NCBI GenBank assembly: GCA_029641185.1
Contig: JAPWGK010000001.1
Coordinates: forward strand, 3,608,501-3,672,500
DNA: 64,000 bases
Reading direction: 5' to 3'
DNA from: Pseudofabraea citricarpa
Taxonomy: Eukaryota; Ascomycota; Leotiomycetes; Helotiales; Dermateaceae
The notes below the pieces were generated by a model. That model saw only the letters and a program-made list of their open reading frames with translations, had not been told where the DNA came from and ran no database searches. Positions 10,636 to 22,354 of the stretch are shown here, in pieces. The position numbers and the translations under genes are program-made. Within the stretch, counting starts at the first letter, position 1. The number at the start of each line of letters is the position of its first letter.

Positions 10636-11609
10636 TTAGACTTCCCCAAAAGGCGCAGGACCAGACATCTCTTCGCTTTCATACAATTGATCTAGTGGGT
10701 ACCAGTATAAACCCCTGTCATTCTCTGCTTTCCATCTCCATGTATTCTTCCGTGCATTATTTCTCGTAGCAATGCTTTCAATAAGTTCTCCTTCAATCTC
10801 GGTATGAAGGTTTATGTATTTTTCTGCAATCTCGAAGTGGCTGATGATATCCAAGGGGTACTCCATTTGTCGCTTTGGAGTCTCGATATAAGATACCCGT
10901 ATTTCCTTCAATCTGATGCAGGATTCAAGGATCACCCTAACAAAATCTGCAACGTCGAATCCGAAGTCCAATTCTTGATCAAAACTCAATAAAACCTCTG
11001 AAAATGTTCCTCCTTCGAAAAAAGCTTTCCGACAGATGCCTGTTTTCTCTTTATCTACCCTTTGTATTGGTGAGCCGAATTTTTCACTGAAATTTCGTAG
11101 GCAAATACTCACTTGACGTGTACCTTTTGAATGCCTTCAAATGCCTTCCATGACATGTACCCTAAAGGTTGGGCTGCATACGCAATATTTGCAGAAGATA
11201 GTACAAACGCATTGTGAGCAGACAACACTGCTAGCGCATGTTGGTACAACTCCTCGTGGCCCCGGAGAGCTACAATCAACGCTGGTGCCTTGCCTTTCCA
11301 TTCTAGAGTGTAGCGGAAGATGATCTCTCTGATCTCTGGGGGTAGCCGATAGAGGGTTGGGCGAGGGCGGACGAATTGGCAGTTCTTGATATCGCAGTTG
11401 ACCATCTGAACTCCGTTAGACTTGCTGCTGCTGAGCTTGCAGTTGTAGAGTACGCAATTGATGAGTTGCGCGTCATCTACAGTACAGTTATAGATGGAAG
11501 ACCTTGAGATCTCGATGCTTCGAAGCTCGCAGTCGCGGAGGATGGCTTTGTTGAGCTTCATGCCGCTTAGCTTGCTGTCCGTGATTTTGGTACTGTGCGG
11601 TTGATCCAT
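10636..11609 (-). CDS. Beta-helix-like repeat plus LPPEIR-domain protein
   Basis: Exon 1 runs from the ATG at 11609 to 11113, and exon 2 ends at 10636. Residues about 6-75 show a pentapeptide-like pattern with recurring Asn-Cys steps (LINCVLYNCKL, MVNCDIKNCQF), as in right-handed beta-helix repeats. A domain with LYRLPPEIREIIFRYTL and ALIVALRGHEELYQHAL follows, shared with the gene at 14656-16013 and resembling F-box/2EXR-like fungal domains. A GTGAGT donor at 11112 matches the intron position of the sister gene, but the first in-phase acceptor (TTTCAG) leaves only 26 nt. The alternative, ending at 11060 after a CTCAC branch, is 53 nt with an AAAG end. The exon junction is therefore uncertain, and so is the product (about 315 aa with the short intron). 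No function can be assigned. Confidence 0.65.
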
Positions 11610-12802
11610 GATGGCAGATGTTGTGCTGGATTGGACGGCGATACTTCACCGAAGTTGTTGAAGTATATTGAGGAATAGTGTCGGGGACGAGTTCTGTGCG
11701 GAGGTAAGTGTCGTGTCTACCGAAGGGAGTGAATGAGCGAACAAGCAACCAAGCGAACAAGGGACAAAATACAGCACTCATCTACCTGCCAGGGCACGGT
11801 TACTTAGTACGCATACTTCCAAGGGCGTTCTTCAGCTTCAGTAGTTCTGCTGTCTTTGTCACCTATCATTACCTGTGAAGGTTTTCGACTTTGGATGACT
11901 ATGATGCTCTGGTCTGTTTTCCCATTGCTACCTCATGCTAAGAGGCACCAAGCAAGGTAATTGAAAGCTACCAAAAAGACTTAAAGGTATTGAGAGATGT
12001 TAAATGTCGATGTTAAGGAACTACCGAGTGGTAAGCCCAAATGATTTATACTATCAACCGAGCTATATTTCGCCTACCCCTTTCTTCAATTTTGCTCGCG
12101 AGCAGTATCCACTGCCCCAGTACATTCTAAAAACATCAAAGATACTATTCGCCAACAATTGTTAGGGTCCTTGAGGGTTATATCGACTTAAGTTAGTCAA
12201 ATTCCACCAGTTAAATGTGCAATGTTTTATTTTGAAATCATTCAGCATTGAAAGACGGCGCATTCTTGTCACGGTCAGCGTATGGTACCACATCAACCAT
12301 TCTCATAATCATGGCATACAGCACTCCGAATCCCCAATATTAGCGTATTAGGATGACTGGGCAAGCATGACAGCTTACCTATACTTATCGTGAGAATGAT
12401 TCGATGCCGCTTTATTTTGACAAGAAAACAACATGGCAAAGGATCTCCTATTATTTTTAAATAACTAGGTACTTAGAGCTAGGAAAAATTATCTCATATT
12501 TTCACTTTATTTTCTCAGCCGAGATTTTAATTGTTATATATATGTATATTTAGGTATCTATCTTTGATACAAGAGGTTGAAAAATAAATAATCTTTAAGA
12601 AACTCTACTTACTAACTCCACAATTTCAGAAAGCTGTATTGAACACTTGCTCAATCAGTTCAAAACACTGACGCCGGAAAGAGACTGCAGTACTGTGCTA
12701 CTGATGACTTGAACCGTTCCACTGTCCTCTGGTGATATAAAGTATAGAAACATCAATCCGCAAGTACACACTAGAAGATAAAAGTCCGAACATAAACCCC
12801 AG
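11610..12802. other. AT-rich intergenic region
   Basis: The part up to about 11780 is the leader of the minus-strand gene. The rest, especially 12400-12620, is AT-rich with no coding pattern. A frame at 12655-12870 on the minus strand contains one hydrophobic segment and could be a spliced C-terminal extension of the gene at 12803-13627, but no clear junction is seen. Confidence 0.4.
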
Positions 12803-13627
12803 TTAGAGAAAGCTCCGCGAAGAAAGATCACTGTCAAGAATCTTGAAGTGGATCTTGAAGCATTTCTCAATTACTAGGAACCGGCTAGTAGAGAAAGCAA
12901 TTTTGTCAAGGACATTTTCATTGCCAATACCCCGTGGCAACCAAAATCCAAACTCATTCTTGTCATTGTCCTTAGAATCAGTAGCCCCCTCATTGAGGTT
13001 AAAGAAGTGCTCTACGGCACCTTTATTCGTCCTATGAAACTCTCTAATGGCTGGGTCATTGATGGGCCCCAGAATTCCAGACTCTCGGATGGCATTCATG
13101 ACACTCCCAGGATTTGGAGAGGTTCTGAGAATTACTGTGGAAAGCCAGTGGTTTGGAGAGGTTCTAAGAATTACTGTGGAGAGCCAGTGGAGGGCTTTCG
13201 TTTCAAATTCTGCATCCGCTTGGGAAAGTGGGAAAATTTCGCGTGCTCGGCTTGATGCTTCTTTGCTCGGGATCTCGAAACACCTTAAGATCCCAGTAGT
13301 GTCAATAACGTCCTGGCTTGGGTTGTCAAGGCTGATAGGGGCTCGAAAAGCGTCAAATTTTACAAGACCCTGGAGGTTAAGATAAACGAATACGTCCCAC
13401 ACTGTGGATTGAACGCGAGATCGGTAATAAAGACTTGTAAGAGCTTTGTTGAAATCATTGTCATTTACTTCCCCGTCTTCATCAGTACAAAGGAAAAGCT
13501 CGTGGTTGACAATAATTTTGACATCTTTGTCAACAATTTTTGGAGAGCAGTTGTTGCATGTAGACAGTAGTTGAAGGAGCTCAGGGTTTTGGCTAGGCCA
13601 CTCAACGCGACCTTGTTTTGGAGACAT
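12803..13627 (-). CDS. Hypothetical protein with internal duplication
   Basis: Predicted 274 aa from the ATG at 13627. The sequence begins MSPKQGRVEWPSQNPELL, includes a short Cys motif (CNNCSP), and carries a 13-residue segment (HWLSTVILRTSPN) twice in tandem near the middle. No signal peptide, membrane helix or familiar domain is seen. Codon use is less biased than in the conserved genes nearby, and the surroundings are AT-rich, as for lineage-specific fungal orphans. The C-terminus may extend through an intron into a frame with a hydrophobic segment at 12655-12870. I do not recognise the family. Confidence 0.55.
   Translation of the reverse strand: MSPKQGRVEWPSQNPELLQLLSTCNNCSPKIVDKDVKIIVNHELFLCTDEDGEVNDNDFNKALTSLYYRSRVQSTVWDVFVYLNLQGLVKFDAFRAPISLDNPSQDVIDTTGILRCFEIPSKEASSRAREIFPLSQADAEFETKALHWLSTVILRTSPNHWLSTVILRTSPNPGSVMNAIRESGILGPINDPAIREFHRTNKGAVEHFFNLNEGATDSKDNDKNEFGFWLPRGIGNENVLDKIAFSTSRFLVIEKCFKIHFKILDSDLSSRSFL
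13113..13190. repeat. 39-bp tandem duplication inside a gene
   Basis: Two adjacent 39-bp copies, 13113-13151 and 13152-13190, differ at two positions. The length is 13 codons, so the frame is kept and the peptide is duplicated without change. Confidence 0.95.
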
Positions 13628-14655
13628 GGTTATATTTATCCCGTGACTCGTAGCTTTAGTATTTTGAGAGGAGTGAGGATTAAAGGGAGAGAAGTGAAAG
13701 TTTGAGGAGACTGGAATTTAAAAGTTTTTTCCCCTTAAAGAAACATGTTCTTGTTTGATCAAAACATAAATTTATCTTGGGGACTTCTTTCAAGGGACTG
13801 TTCGAGCATCAAAACAAGGTACGTTGATTATAGCGCAGCTGTTTTTAAAACTTTCCACACCTGACTTGAGTTTATATTTACCCGGTAACACTGCCGATTT
13901 GGATTGGAAAAAAACTGTGTGTACTTTCGTTGGATAAAAAAGGCTGCAGCTTGATTGGCTATAGTATTAAAGGTATTAATCCTCCAACTAGAAAACCATG
14001 AATTAGAGAATATAATATAATTGATTTATATTTGGTTCAGGAATCACAACACAAAGACAGTACAGCTGACCTGTATTTAGTACCTTAATCTATTGTGTAA
14101 ATACAATAGAATTAATTGTATATTTGACTTGTAGTCTTGCAGAGTATCAAGGCTATCATGGCCAGCCTTTGTAAAATATAGTTATATGATTAGCACTTAA
14201 TTACGATTCTTTTCAAAACAGAAAGCCCCGCAGTCCTCTTTTACCTACGCTTCTCTCCCTGTATCTAAATAATACATACAGTTAAACTGCCTCGCAGAGC
14301 TTCCAGAGAGACCGGCTAAGTAATAGGCAGGTTTCATATTTGAATTTTGTAATTAGAACTAGGTACGGAGACAGCTGTCTTGCTCACCAAGTACTCTGTA
14401 TTTGGGTATTATCGCAATCTAGAAATTCATTTGTATTGGAAATTGAGATTCCTAGCTTCGTAATCAATTATGCAACCTGTATAAACACTCATCTATCCCC
14501 TCGGCATATACCACAGCCCCCGTTTCCTCCTACAAGAACCAGCGCAATTCAATCTTTCATCTCCAAGGTCTTAGTTACTATAACCCATGCAATGGTGACT
14601 TCAATCTAGTCTTGTCAAGTTCATAAAATTGTATCAATCGTGGTACATGTCTAGC
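13628..14655. other. AT-rich intergenic region
   Basis: AT-rich, particularly 13730-14210, with no open frame that looks coding. It contains the promoter of the minus-strand gene at 12803-13627 and the 3' side of the gene at 14656. Nothing else is recognised. Confidence 0.4.
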
Positions 14656-16013
14656 CTAGTTCGTCTTGTTCTTTACCTCACTTTCAAACCCATCTATCCA
14701 CTTGAGTGCCTGCCCCTTACGTGCTACCCATGAAAACCGATGAATTTTAGGTCGAAGATCGAAGCTAGAACTATCAGCGGTAAGACTGTTACGAAGGAAA
14801 AGCTGAGTGTAATTAATGTCCCAACTCCTGCCTGCCCCGAATGTATAGCGCCCGTCCTCGGTGCGAAAAAAGAAGGTGAGACGCTTGATGTTGGCGAACG
14901 AGATATACTTGATTATCGTTCGAGTAAGTGCTCGACGATGTGGCTTGCACGCTATTGGGTAGATGACTTGAACTTTGAAGCCCTCATGAACTGGTCTTGG
15001 CTGCAGCAGATCAAAGAAAAGCTTGACATCCTGCCAGGATGAGTCGTAGGGGCTAAAGAGATATGATGTTAGCAGTGAAGATAGAAAATTGAGCCATAGA
15101 ATCCTACTCACAAAATCTGAACATTCTTAATCCGCCGCAAGACATGTGGAGGCATCGTCTTGACTTCATTGACATTGGGGCCAAGACAATAATAATTGTT
15201 GGCCTCAAAGACTGGCATTGCTTCTTGGTAGAGATGCTGGTCTCCGCGAAGAGCAACAAGAAGCGCCGGTGTTGTACCGTCAAAGCTATTCCTCAAGGCA
15301 AATTCAAAGATCATTTTCCGGATCTCAGCCGGGAAGTAATGAAGAGATAGTTTGGCCTTGGGAGGAGTCTGAGCACGCTCATATTCCAATTCGAATTGCT
15401 GAAATGCCCGCTCTCGATCATACTTGTGATGACTTTCGAAATTGACAGGAATGTATGACTGTGAGATTGAAGAATTGTACTCTTCGCCCTGGTAGCTCAT
15501 GTCGTTGGTCGGGCTGAAATACGGGGAGTTTGGATCTCTCTCGGAGATTTCAGGAGGGTAAGTGGGTGTGGTTGGAGGAGTGTACTCTCCATGCTGAACC
15601 ATATCGATCTCCTGAGAGGTATCGGCGTTTTCGGACTCGTGGTTACTGGGAACAGGACTGTAAGAAGGCGAAGTTGGAGGAGTCCCATCCTGGGTTGTAA
15701 TAGGACTGTAAATGGGCGAGCATGGTTCGTATTCAAGGTTATCAACCTGCTCCTCCATGCTACTACCTTCCATCATATAGTCTTCAGCTTCATGAGAGCT
15801 ATGAAGACTGTAGCTTGGCGATGTTGGCGAAGGACCTTCTTCCTCACGACCGGGATTGAAACGGGCCGAGAGTAGAAGTCTGGGGTAGATGTCTTCATCT
15901 TCATGGCGGCGAGGAGTAGGGAAGAGAGAAGATTGAATAATGTCTGAAGAGATTGAGACGGTGCGATCGTCATCCCACATAAACTCGGTGTTGGCAACAG
16001 AGATATCAGACAT
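14656..16013 (-). CDS. LPPEIR-family protein with CTD-like N-terminal repeats
   Basis: Exons 16013-15112 and 15052-14656 are joined across a 59-nt intron (GTGAGT...GCTAAC...CTTTAG), giving 432 aa. The N-terminal 190 residues are low complexity with Tyr-Ser-Pro motifs (PTSPSYSL, EPCSPIYSPI, PTSPSYSPV, TPPTTPTYPP, SPYFSPTND) that echo the RNA polymerase II CTD heptad. The following domain (HYFPAEIRKMIFEFAL, TPALLVALRGDQHLYQEAMPVF) is shared with the gene at 10636-11609, including an intron at the same place and phase right after it (IKNVQI versus IQKVHV). The C-terminal exon contains no known motif. The shared domain resembles F-box-like/2EXR-type fungal families whose roles are mostly unknown. 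The two genes are likely old paralogues with swapped N-terminal modules. Confidence 0.75.
15053..15111 (-). other. Intron of the CTD-like-repeat gene
   Basis: GTGAGT donor, GCTAAC branch site and CTTTAG acceptor on the minus strand, phase 2. It is positionally equivalent to the intron in the paralogue at 11112. Confidence 0.88.
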
Positions 16014-17942
16014 GTTGAAGGGTTATTGAGTGGAAGACTTGGTAATCTAGCAGTGGAAGGTCTTGAAAACGGCGTGTTTGTCGGTAGAGGTTGAAATGGT
16101 ACTGAATTTAAAGTAAGATTAATGTGACGTGTGACGCAGTGACTATTGATCGACTGTCGTGAATGTTTGAAAGGTGGTGTGATTGTGAAGTACGACTGGT
16201 CGAACTTGAGAGAAAAAGTAGATTAGTTCAGATTGTGATTCGGCTTTTGCTGACAAACGAAAACGTGGGGAATTTTGTTCAGAAACGTTAGATGAAAAAG
16301 GCGCGAAATATATAAGGATGGTCCCTAAGCTAAGACTCACAATACTAAACTATTCGCACAATAGGATCGCGATGGTCCATTATAAGCGAGCAATTGAGTA
16401 AGCGAGTGCAGTTCACAATAGCTATGAACAATAGCAATGAACAATAGCAATGAACAATAGAAATGAACAATAGAAATGGATTTAAATGAAGATAAAGGAT
16501 ATGTGACTGAACATTAATTCGACAGCCCCTCCGAAAAGGTAGGTACCTAGATACATACGGAAGTACCTGGGTGCTTGGCAATCACGTGTTATCTAAACCA
16601 TCTCTTTTACTCTACACTAACGGTTACCGGTCTCAAAGTGACCCTTAGTCTTGGAGGTAGGGTCCCTCACCGAGTATGGGGTTCAAGGCTAGGGCATGAC
16701 AGATTCTTAAATAAAGTATTTATATCTACAGAAAGTATGGGAAGATGGTATGAGGGGATAACTGAACATGCTATGATGACAAACTTCTCGGGTTAGTCAG
16801 TGACCTGGATTCTTTTTGGTGGGTGTTCTTTCTTGATAGAAAGAGAAGGCATCTATGCTGGCTGGCCCGCAGAATGTTACACCTTAAATTTTAGAGGGTG
16901 CTATTGAGAAAACAAAACAGGTCCGAAAGCTCAAACAATTAATCAACTGATCCTGACCAGCTCGGATATATTCAGTGATTATAACGAGGAGCGCAATGCA
17001 GACTTTACACCATATGTAAACTTAAATAACATGACCTATAGCAACAGGGAGAAAATAATTCACAAACGAGCTTGAAGGCACAGTAGACATTGACGTTGAA
17101 TTTGGAAATATTAGCATGAATCATTTTCAAGAAATCGACAAAATTCCTGATAGGATCATCGGATAATTATACCATGCTGGCCGTTCGTGCATTGATTTAT
17201 TACAAGACACTGGGATATTATCATGGGATTTTCAGTAGTATCTACTGCAGCGGCGTGCAGAGTGCCATTCTGGGGTATTTAAATATATGTATTATCGAGG
17301 GCGGCTGCTAGGACTGGTCGACCTGAAAACAATGATTCTTTCAAAAAAGACCAAAGAAGAAAGATTGCGTAAGCTCTCTAATGTTTTCATTGTCTTGAAT
17401 TTGGTAGATCAGACGATAAGAGTAGTGATTACCTTTCAGAAAGCGTCACCACAATTGCTAGCAACCATGATTGCTTGATGACTCAAAACCAGCTTTTAGT
17501 GCGTCACAGGACACGTACATGTTTTCAAGAATATCATGGAAATAATTTGGGAAAGGCTCAAAATATGTTGGTTGTGTACGAGATCGAGATCGAAAACATG
17601 TCTGCCATGCAAGCTTGGTCCCGTTTATTAGATTGCTGAGAGCAAATTAGCCTCCATACAGTCCATCCACTTTGGCTTTGTGATCAACGGCTTCCACGCC
17701 CGAGAAACATTCAGAATGAGAATTTGGCTTGAGAATTTATCCGAAACGAGCCTCGCAATAATGTAGATTCCAGAAACAGGAGCAGCTTGAGCTGATACAG
17801 AGTGGTTGTGTTGAAGAGTTACAAGAGGTAGAATTCACGTCAACAATACGTACTGACTATACTCTGAGATAAGAGAACTGACACAGAACTGCAAGACTAG
17901 ATATTGTTAATTTGGTATTAAAATAACTAATATACTCGTGGA
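16014..17942. other. Long intergenic region with a minisatellite
   Basis: No convincing gene in 1.9 kb. It includes the leader and promoter of the minus-strand gene at 16013, the 13-bp minisatellite at 16415-16479, and AT-rich sequence. Short frames at 16575 and 17287 have no coding character. Confidence 0.4.
16415..16479. repeat. 13-bp minisatellite, five copies
   Basis: Five head-to-tail copies of ACAATAGCAATGA or close variants, starting at 16415, 16428, 16441, 16454 and 16467. Adjacent copies share point variants, which suggests stepwise duplication. Confidence 0.93.
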
Positions 17943-19063
17943 CTATGAAGAGGTTCCAGTCTCACCACCGACTTCGGTGCTTGATGACGGCAGCGTGTGC
18001 TCAGTCGTCTGAACTGCGGCTTCGCGTTCATTGGTCGCAATATCAATAAGGTCTTCCTCTAGTGGTTGAACTTCTTCCGGCACTTGCCCTGGCTGCGTTT
18101 CTTCCCCTGGGTTGTCGTGATAATCACCGAAGGCCTCAGCAGGCAATGGTGGTAGCTCCCTGTTGACCATCAGCCTTCTGGCCTCAAGCTCTTCGTTCTC
18201 TTCTATCAATTGCCTTCTTCTCTCCATCAGCATAAACAGAAGGTCTTCCTCTTCACGCACTCGCCTGCGAAGGCGCAAAGAAGTGTCGATGGTATTCCGC
18301 CGCCCTTGCGTACAGCATCTTCCAACTAGAAGTATGAAATGAAACACCCTGTGCCAGTGCCGTCAGTATGAGCAAATCTCAGAGCCGTCTTGCTCTGGGG
18401 AGGTTCACTCACGCTACCAAGAGCCCCAAGTTAACAGCAACCATCTCTACAACCAACAGCTTGAACATCGCCGTGTCGCATTTCTTATACATGTCTTCGT
18501 CCCGCCATCCATCACACAATCTGCGGTCCCAGAGCATCTCAACCATATTCAGCACCCCGAATGCAATAAGCAAAGCCCAGATCAAGAAGTCGTAGGCCAT
18601 ATTCAATGGCCAGATATCGTTCTGCTTGCCTTTGCACCCGAGGCGATAATTGAGACCGCTCCAAAGAATATTGATGGCAAGCTGTAGGCACACAATTAAT
18701 TAGCTACCATCCAGGAACGCCAGCGCCTAATCTCTGTAGACGAAGTTGGATACTTACCAGAATAAGAATGCTCTGCATCCCCCAGAAGTATTTCTCATAA
18801 CTCTCCCTCTCCATCTTCTTGCTGTGCTCGTCGAACGGCGAAGTTACGACGATGCTGTAGCCCCATATTGCAGTCCCAAACCCACCAACAGAGATCGCGA
18901 AGGAGAGGCCATAGAGAATGAGCACATGGAGCGGATCTCTCTTGTTTGTATGTGGGCCATCCTCTAGAATATCGCTCGCATCGTCATCGTGAGGGTTGAG
19001 CTCCAAGTCGCGATCTTCGACGCGTCTGGATTCGCTGAGGAGAGTTGCTTCTGGGGCTGACAT
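17943..19063 (-). CDS. Four-helix membrane protein, function unknown
   Basis: Three exons, 19063-18758, 18681-18413 and 18348-17943, separated by introns of 76 nt (GTAAGT...CTACAG) and 64 nt (GTGAGT...GCACAG); both junctions keep the frame, giving 326 aa. An acidic N-terminus of about 50 residues precedes four predicted helices: VLILYGLSFAISVGGFGTAI, GMQSILILLAINILWSGL across the first junction, FLIWALLIAFGVLNMVEML, and LLVVEMVAVNLGLLVAVFHF across the second. A Cys-rich loop (LGCKGKQ, CDGWRDEDMYKKC) lies between helices. The tail has an Arg/Glu coiled-coil-like stretch (RRRVREEEDLLFMLMERRRQ) and a Pro/Glu-rich end. Both helices formed by splicing support the intron calls. I do not recognise the family. 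Confidence 0.78.
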
Positions 19064-19995
19064 ATGGGATATCAGCGATGATTGCTTGTGTAGTCAACAA
19101 ATGGAACGTTTGATGGGTATACTGACAGCGATTGTGTCTCTGGAGATTGTTTCGACCTCATCTGGCGCGTAAACTGAGGCAAGGAGGGGCAATTGTGAAG
19201 GACGTGCAGCGGCTCAGCACTTGGGCGCTATGCTGTGTAAGTGGCCAGTGATCGCTATTAAAAGACGCAAATTAAGGTTGTCGGGAGCACCCACAGGGGG
19301 CGTCAAGGGCTCGGATAACAAGCGACAAGCTGTTGAGTCTACCATCTATGTGTGGGGTACTTGTATTATTACAGCTTCCCGATATACCAGCTGTATGGAT
19401 TCAACGCATAGTATTTTGATCTCAACTACTATAACACGACCTTTGCACGCATAAATATTGCATGAATTGACCCCGGCACCAATACCTGGGCATTTCTTTT
19501 AAGAGAATACAAAACAGGTTTGGAGACACATATCTTCTCATTGCTAGACCACTTGCCACCGGTTGTGGTTACAAGTCCATCATGAATTTTGTTATCAGAT
19601 CCTGTTATTATCTATTGTTTAGTTAAATGAGAGTTGAAGAAAGAATGAGCATGTTGATGATACGCCAGCAGATCTTAAAAGTCGACCTCCCGATAGAACC
19701 AAAGAGGGTTAATAGAACTAGTTTTGGACTTTCAATTAGAATAATTGAGGAACGGAGGCAAGAATTACCCTGGATATTTGAATGAACCTTCAGGATAAAT
19801 ATGGACTTGCTTCATTTCCCAGAACTTTATTTGAGAGGTAGAATTACTCTCATTCTACAGAGAATCGTCGCATACATTCTCGCATCTGAAAAGAAATATT
19901 ATTATAAGTGTTATTTCCAATTGAACTGTATAACTGCAAAGATAAAATATCTGAGAGCGAAACCTTTATATCAAAGTACCTTAAAACCAGGAGAT
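19064..19995. other. Intergenic region
   Basis: Holds the promoter of the minus-strand membrane-protein gene and the 3' side of the gene at 19996. No further gene or repeat is seen. Confidence 0.4.
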
Positions 19996-22354
19996 TCATT
20001 TCGAGTTGTTGACACCCACACCCTCAGTCAACTGTACTGTAGCCACGACTTGACAGACGCCCGCAAGCCAGCCAAGGAACAATGACCACCTCCAACTATT
20101 ATCATACACGGCCATTGAAGCAATACTAGCTCCAGCACTTACTGATAAAGTAAGGCCAAACAAACCCATAGGGATATTCAAACTCTGATTGCGGAAAAGC
20201 GGCACGAAGATGCAATATAGCGTGAAGAGACACAACAAAGTCTGTGACAGAGTAGCCCAATATCCATCATCATGGCCTCCTGTTAACCTGACATTCACCT
20301 TTACACTATCAGGCACATCGGGCCGATCACAGAGAAGAGCAAGAGTAATAAGTGCAACACTAGCTGCCGAGAAGAGGAAGCCAAAGAATCGGACTGTGGT
20401 CGCTTGACCAAGAAAACGTACAACAGTGCGAATTACCGCCACCATAAGATCCAGGGCTTTATAAGTAACGCTATTTTTGTCGAGCTCAAATAAAGGTCCC
20501 GAAGTATCCGTCTCGTCGTCTTCAGCTCTAGTGGGTGGCGTATCGTAGCTATTGTAACTGTAATCATCATAGTCGTCTTCGTATCTGCGCGCGCTGTTTC
20601 GCCCATTTCGCCGTCTATTCTTCATTTCCACGGGATATCTCTCGTCGCGATCGTCCTCACTGTAACTTCTTCTAGGGACTCGCTGATCCCGTTCTTCATC
20701 TTCCTTAACAGGTTGATCATGTCCATCATATCTGATAAGTTCGTCTTGTCCGCGGATTCGCCGTCTGCGCATGTTGCCGCCCGAGAATCGATCCGCCTCG
20801 GCATAGTATAAGTCATCTCGGCCAGCACTCCGGCTTCTACGGAATTGTCTTGAAGCTTGTGTACGATCACGGCTATTCGTTCGGGATCGATCAGTGTAGC
20901 GTGAACGGACCATGCGTTCTGTTTCTTCATCATAATGCGAACCAAGTGATGATCGACGTGGGTATCGAGAGTCGTCTTCCGGATCAGGATCATCAAACCT
21001 GTTCGCTCGAGGGTTTCTTCTCCCCTCATTAACATCGGTCCTTTCTCTACCACCTTCGAGGGTGCTATTTGCAACAAGATTCTGATTGCTCAGAGCTTGG
21101 TCATTTGGAATTGGTGGAGCCATTCCGTATTCGGTGCCCCGGTAACGTTCGATGTAAGCTCTGCCATTGGAAGTGTCTACATTTGCGGCACTAAATTTGT
21201 CATCTGATTTTACCTGTGAATCTTGAGAATTTTCCTGTACTGGACGTTGTAGTTGATTATCGCTCGGTCTCTGATTCAGAGTCTCTTCAAAGACGCGCTG
21301 ATCACTTGCCCATTTTTGGAGAATTTCCGATCTTATGGAACAGCTCCTTGCAATTTCGATTATGCGTTTGGTGATTTCTCTGGGCTGTCTTTTCATCAGA
21401 TACTGCTGACTGTCTAATTTTTGTAGGTTAATAGCGTTGGTGGAGTTCAAAGCTTCCATGTTTTCCATCGGCATCGCTTCCTCATAAGCTTCATAATATT
21501 CTTGCTCGGGAATATTTACTTCCCACTCAGAACCGTACGCATTTTCAATGCAACTTTTGAGTTGATTCATTGAAATTGATGATGCCTCCCGTATAATGTC
21601 ATTGATTTTCAGCACTTGGTCATCCTTGAACTCTTGATCTGATAATGATATCAGCTCATTGAACTTCATACTCCATGTCTTCCGGCATCTGACCCAGGTG
21701 GCATCAAGATAGAAGAGGGGGTCTGTATAGCAGTTGTTGTCGAGATCGTTATCCTGCGAGAGATATAAGTCTACCTTCTTGTAGCTCTCGACAAGTCGCA
21801 TCACGGGAAATGCAATCGTTGGATAGGCAAGTCGGAATGCAGGCCAGCTCTCTCGGTCTTGGCTAAATTCATCTCTTGCAATATACTCTTTTGGCTGGTT
21901 ATAGATACTTTGTAACCCAAGAGATTTGTTAGGGATATAAGAGTTATACCACTCCAACCAAAGGTATTCATCAGGCTGCTCCACGCGAGAGAAGTCGATG
22001 ATCTGTTCGGGTAGCACATCTAATAACACGGTCATTATTGAGGACCCTATCTTAATTTCAAGACATACCGTTGTTTTTTGGTTGGTCGCCCAATTCGACG
22101 ATGGAAGACATTGGACGACTGAAGTTCTGCACATCTGTGGCTAGATCCTGGGTCGGATTCTGAGGTATTGTATTTTGTGGATTGACATTGTCGCTGGAAG
22201 GGACACCTGGTGGTCTATGTCCGGAATCAACCCCGGTACCAGAGACTAGATCATCGCTATCCGTGGGTATCGGTATGTCCTGGGGGTCTAGCATCTGGCT
22301 CTTGCTTGGCATCTCTGGTGTTGCGCTTTCTGTGCTATTGCCTGAGTATTTCAT
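19996..22354 (-). CDS. Large protein with Arg/Asp/Ser-rich middle and C-terminal membrane helices
   Basis: Two exons, 22354-22069 and 22019-19996, with a 49-nt intron (GTATGT...TTATTAG) that gives an in-frame junction before DVLPEQIIDF; 769 aa. The N-terminus is Pro/Ser-rich. A folded-looking region follows at about residues 95-360, with aromatic-rich segments (EYLWLEWYNSYIPNKSL, LFYLDATWVRCRKTW). Residues about 420-620 are highly charged, with many Arg-Ser, Asp-Arg and Glu-Arg steps. The last 160 residues contain about four membrane helices (FFGFLFSAASVALITLALLC, LLCLFTLYCIFVPLF, MGLFGLTLSVSAGASIASM, LFLGWLAGVCQVVATV). No known domain was identified. The gene is divergent from the ankyrin-HET gene with a 396-bp spacer. 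Confidence 0.8.
22020..22068 (-). other. Intron of the Arg/Asp/Ser-rich membrane protein gene
   Basis: GTATGT donor and TTATTAG acceptor on the minus strand. A phase-1 join restores an Asp codon at the junction. Confidence 0.85.
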
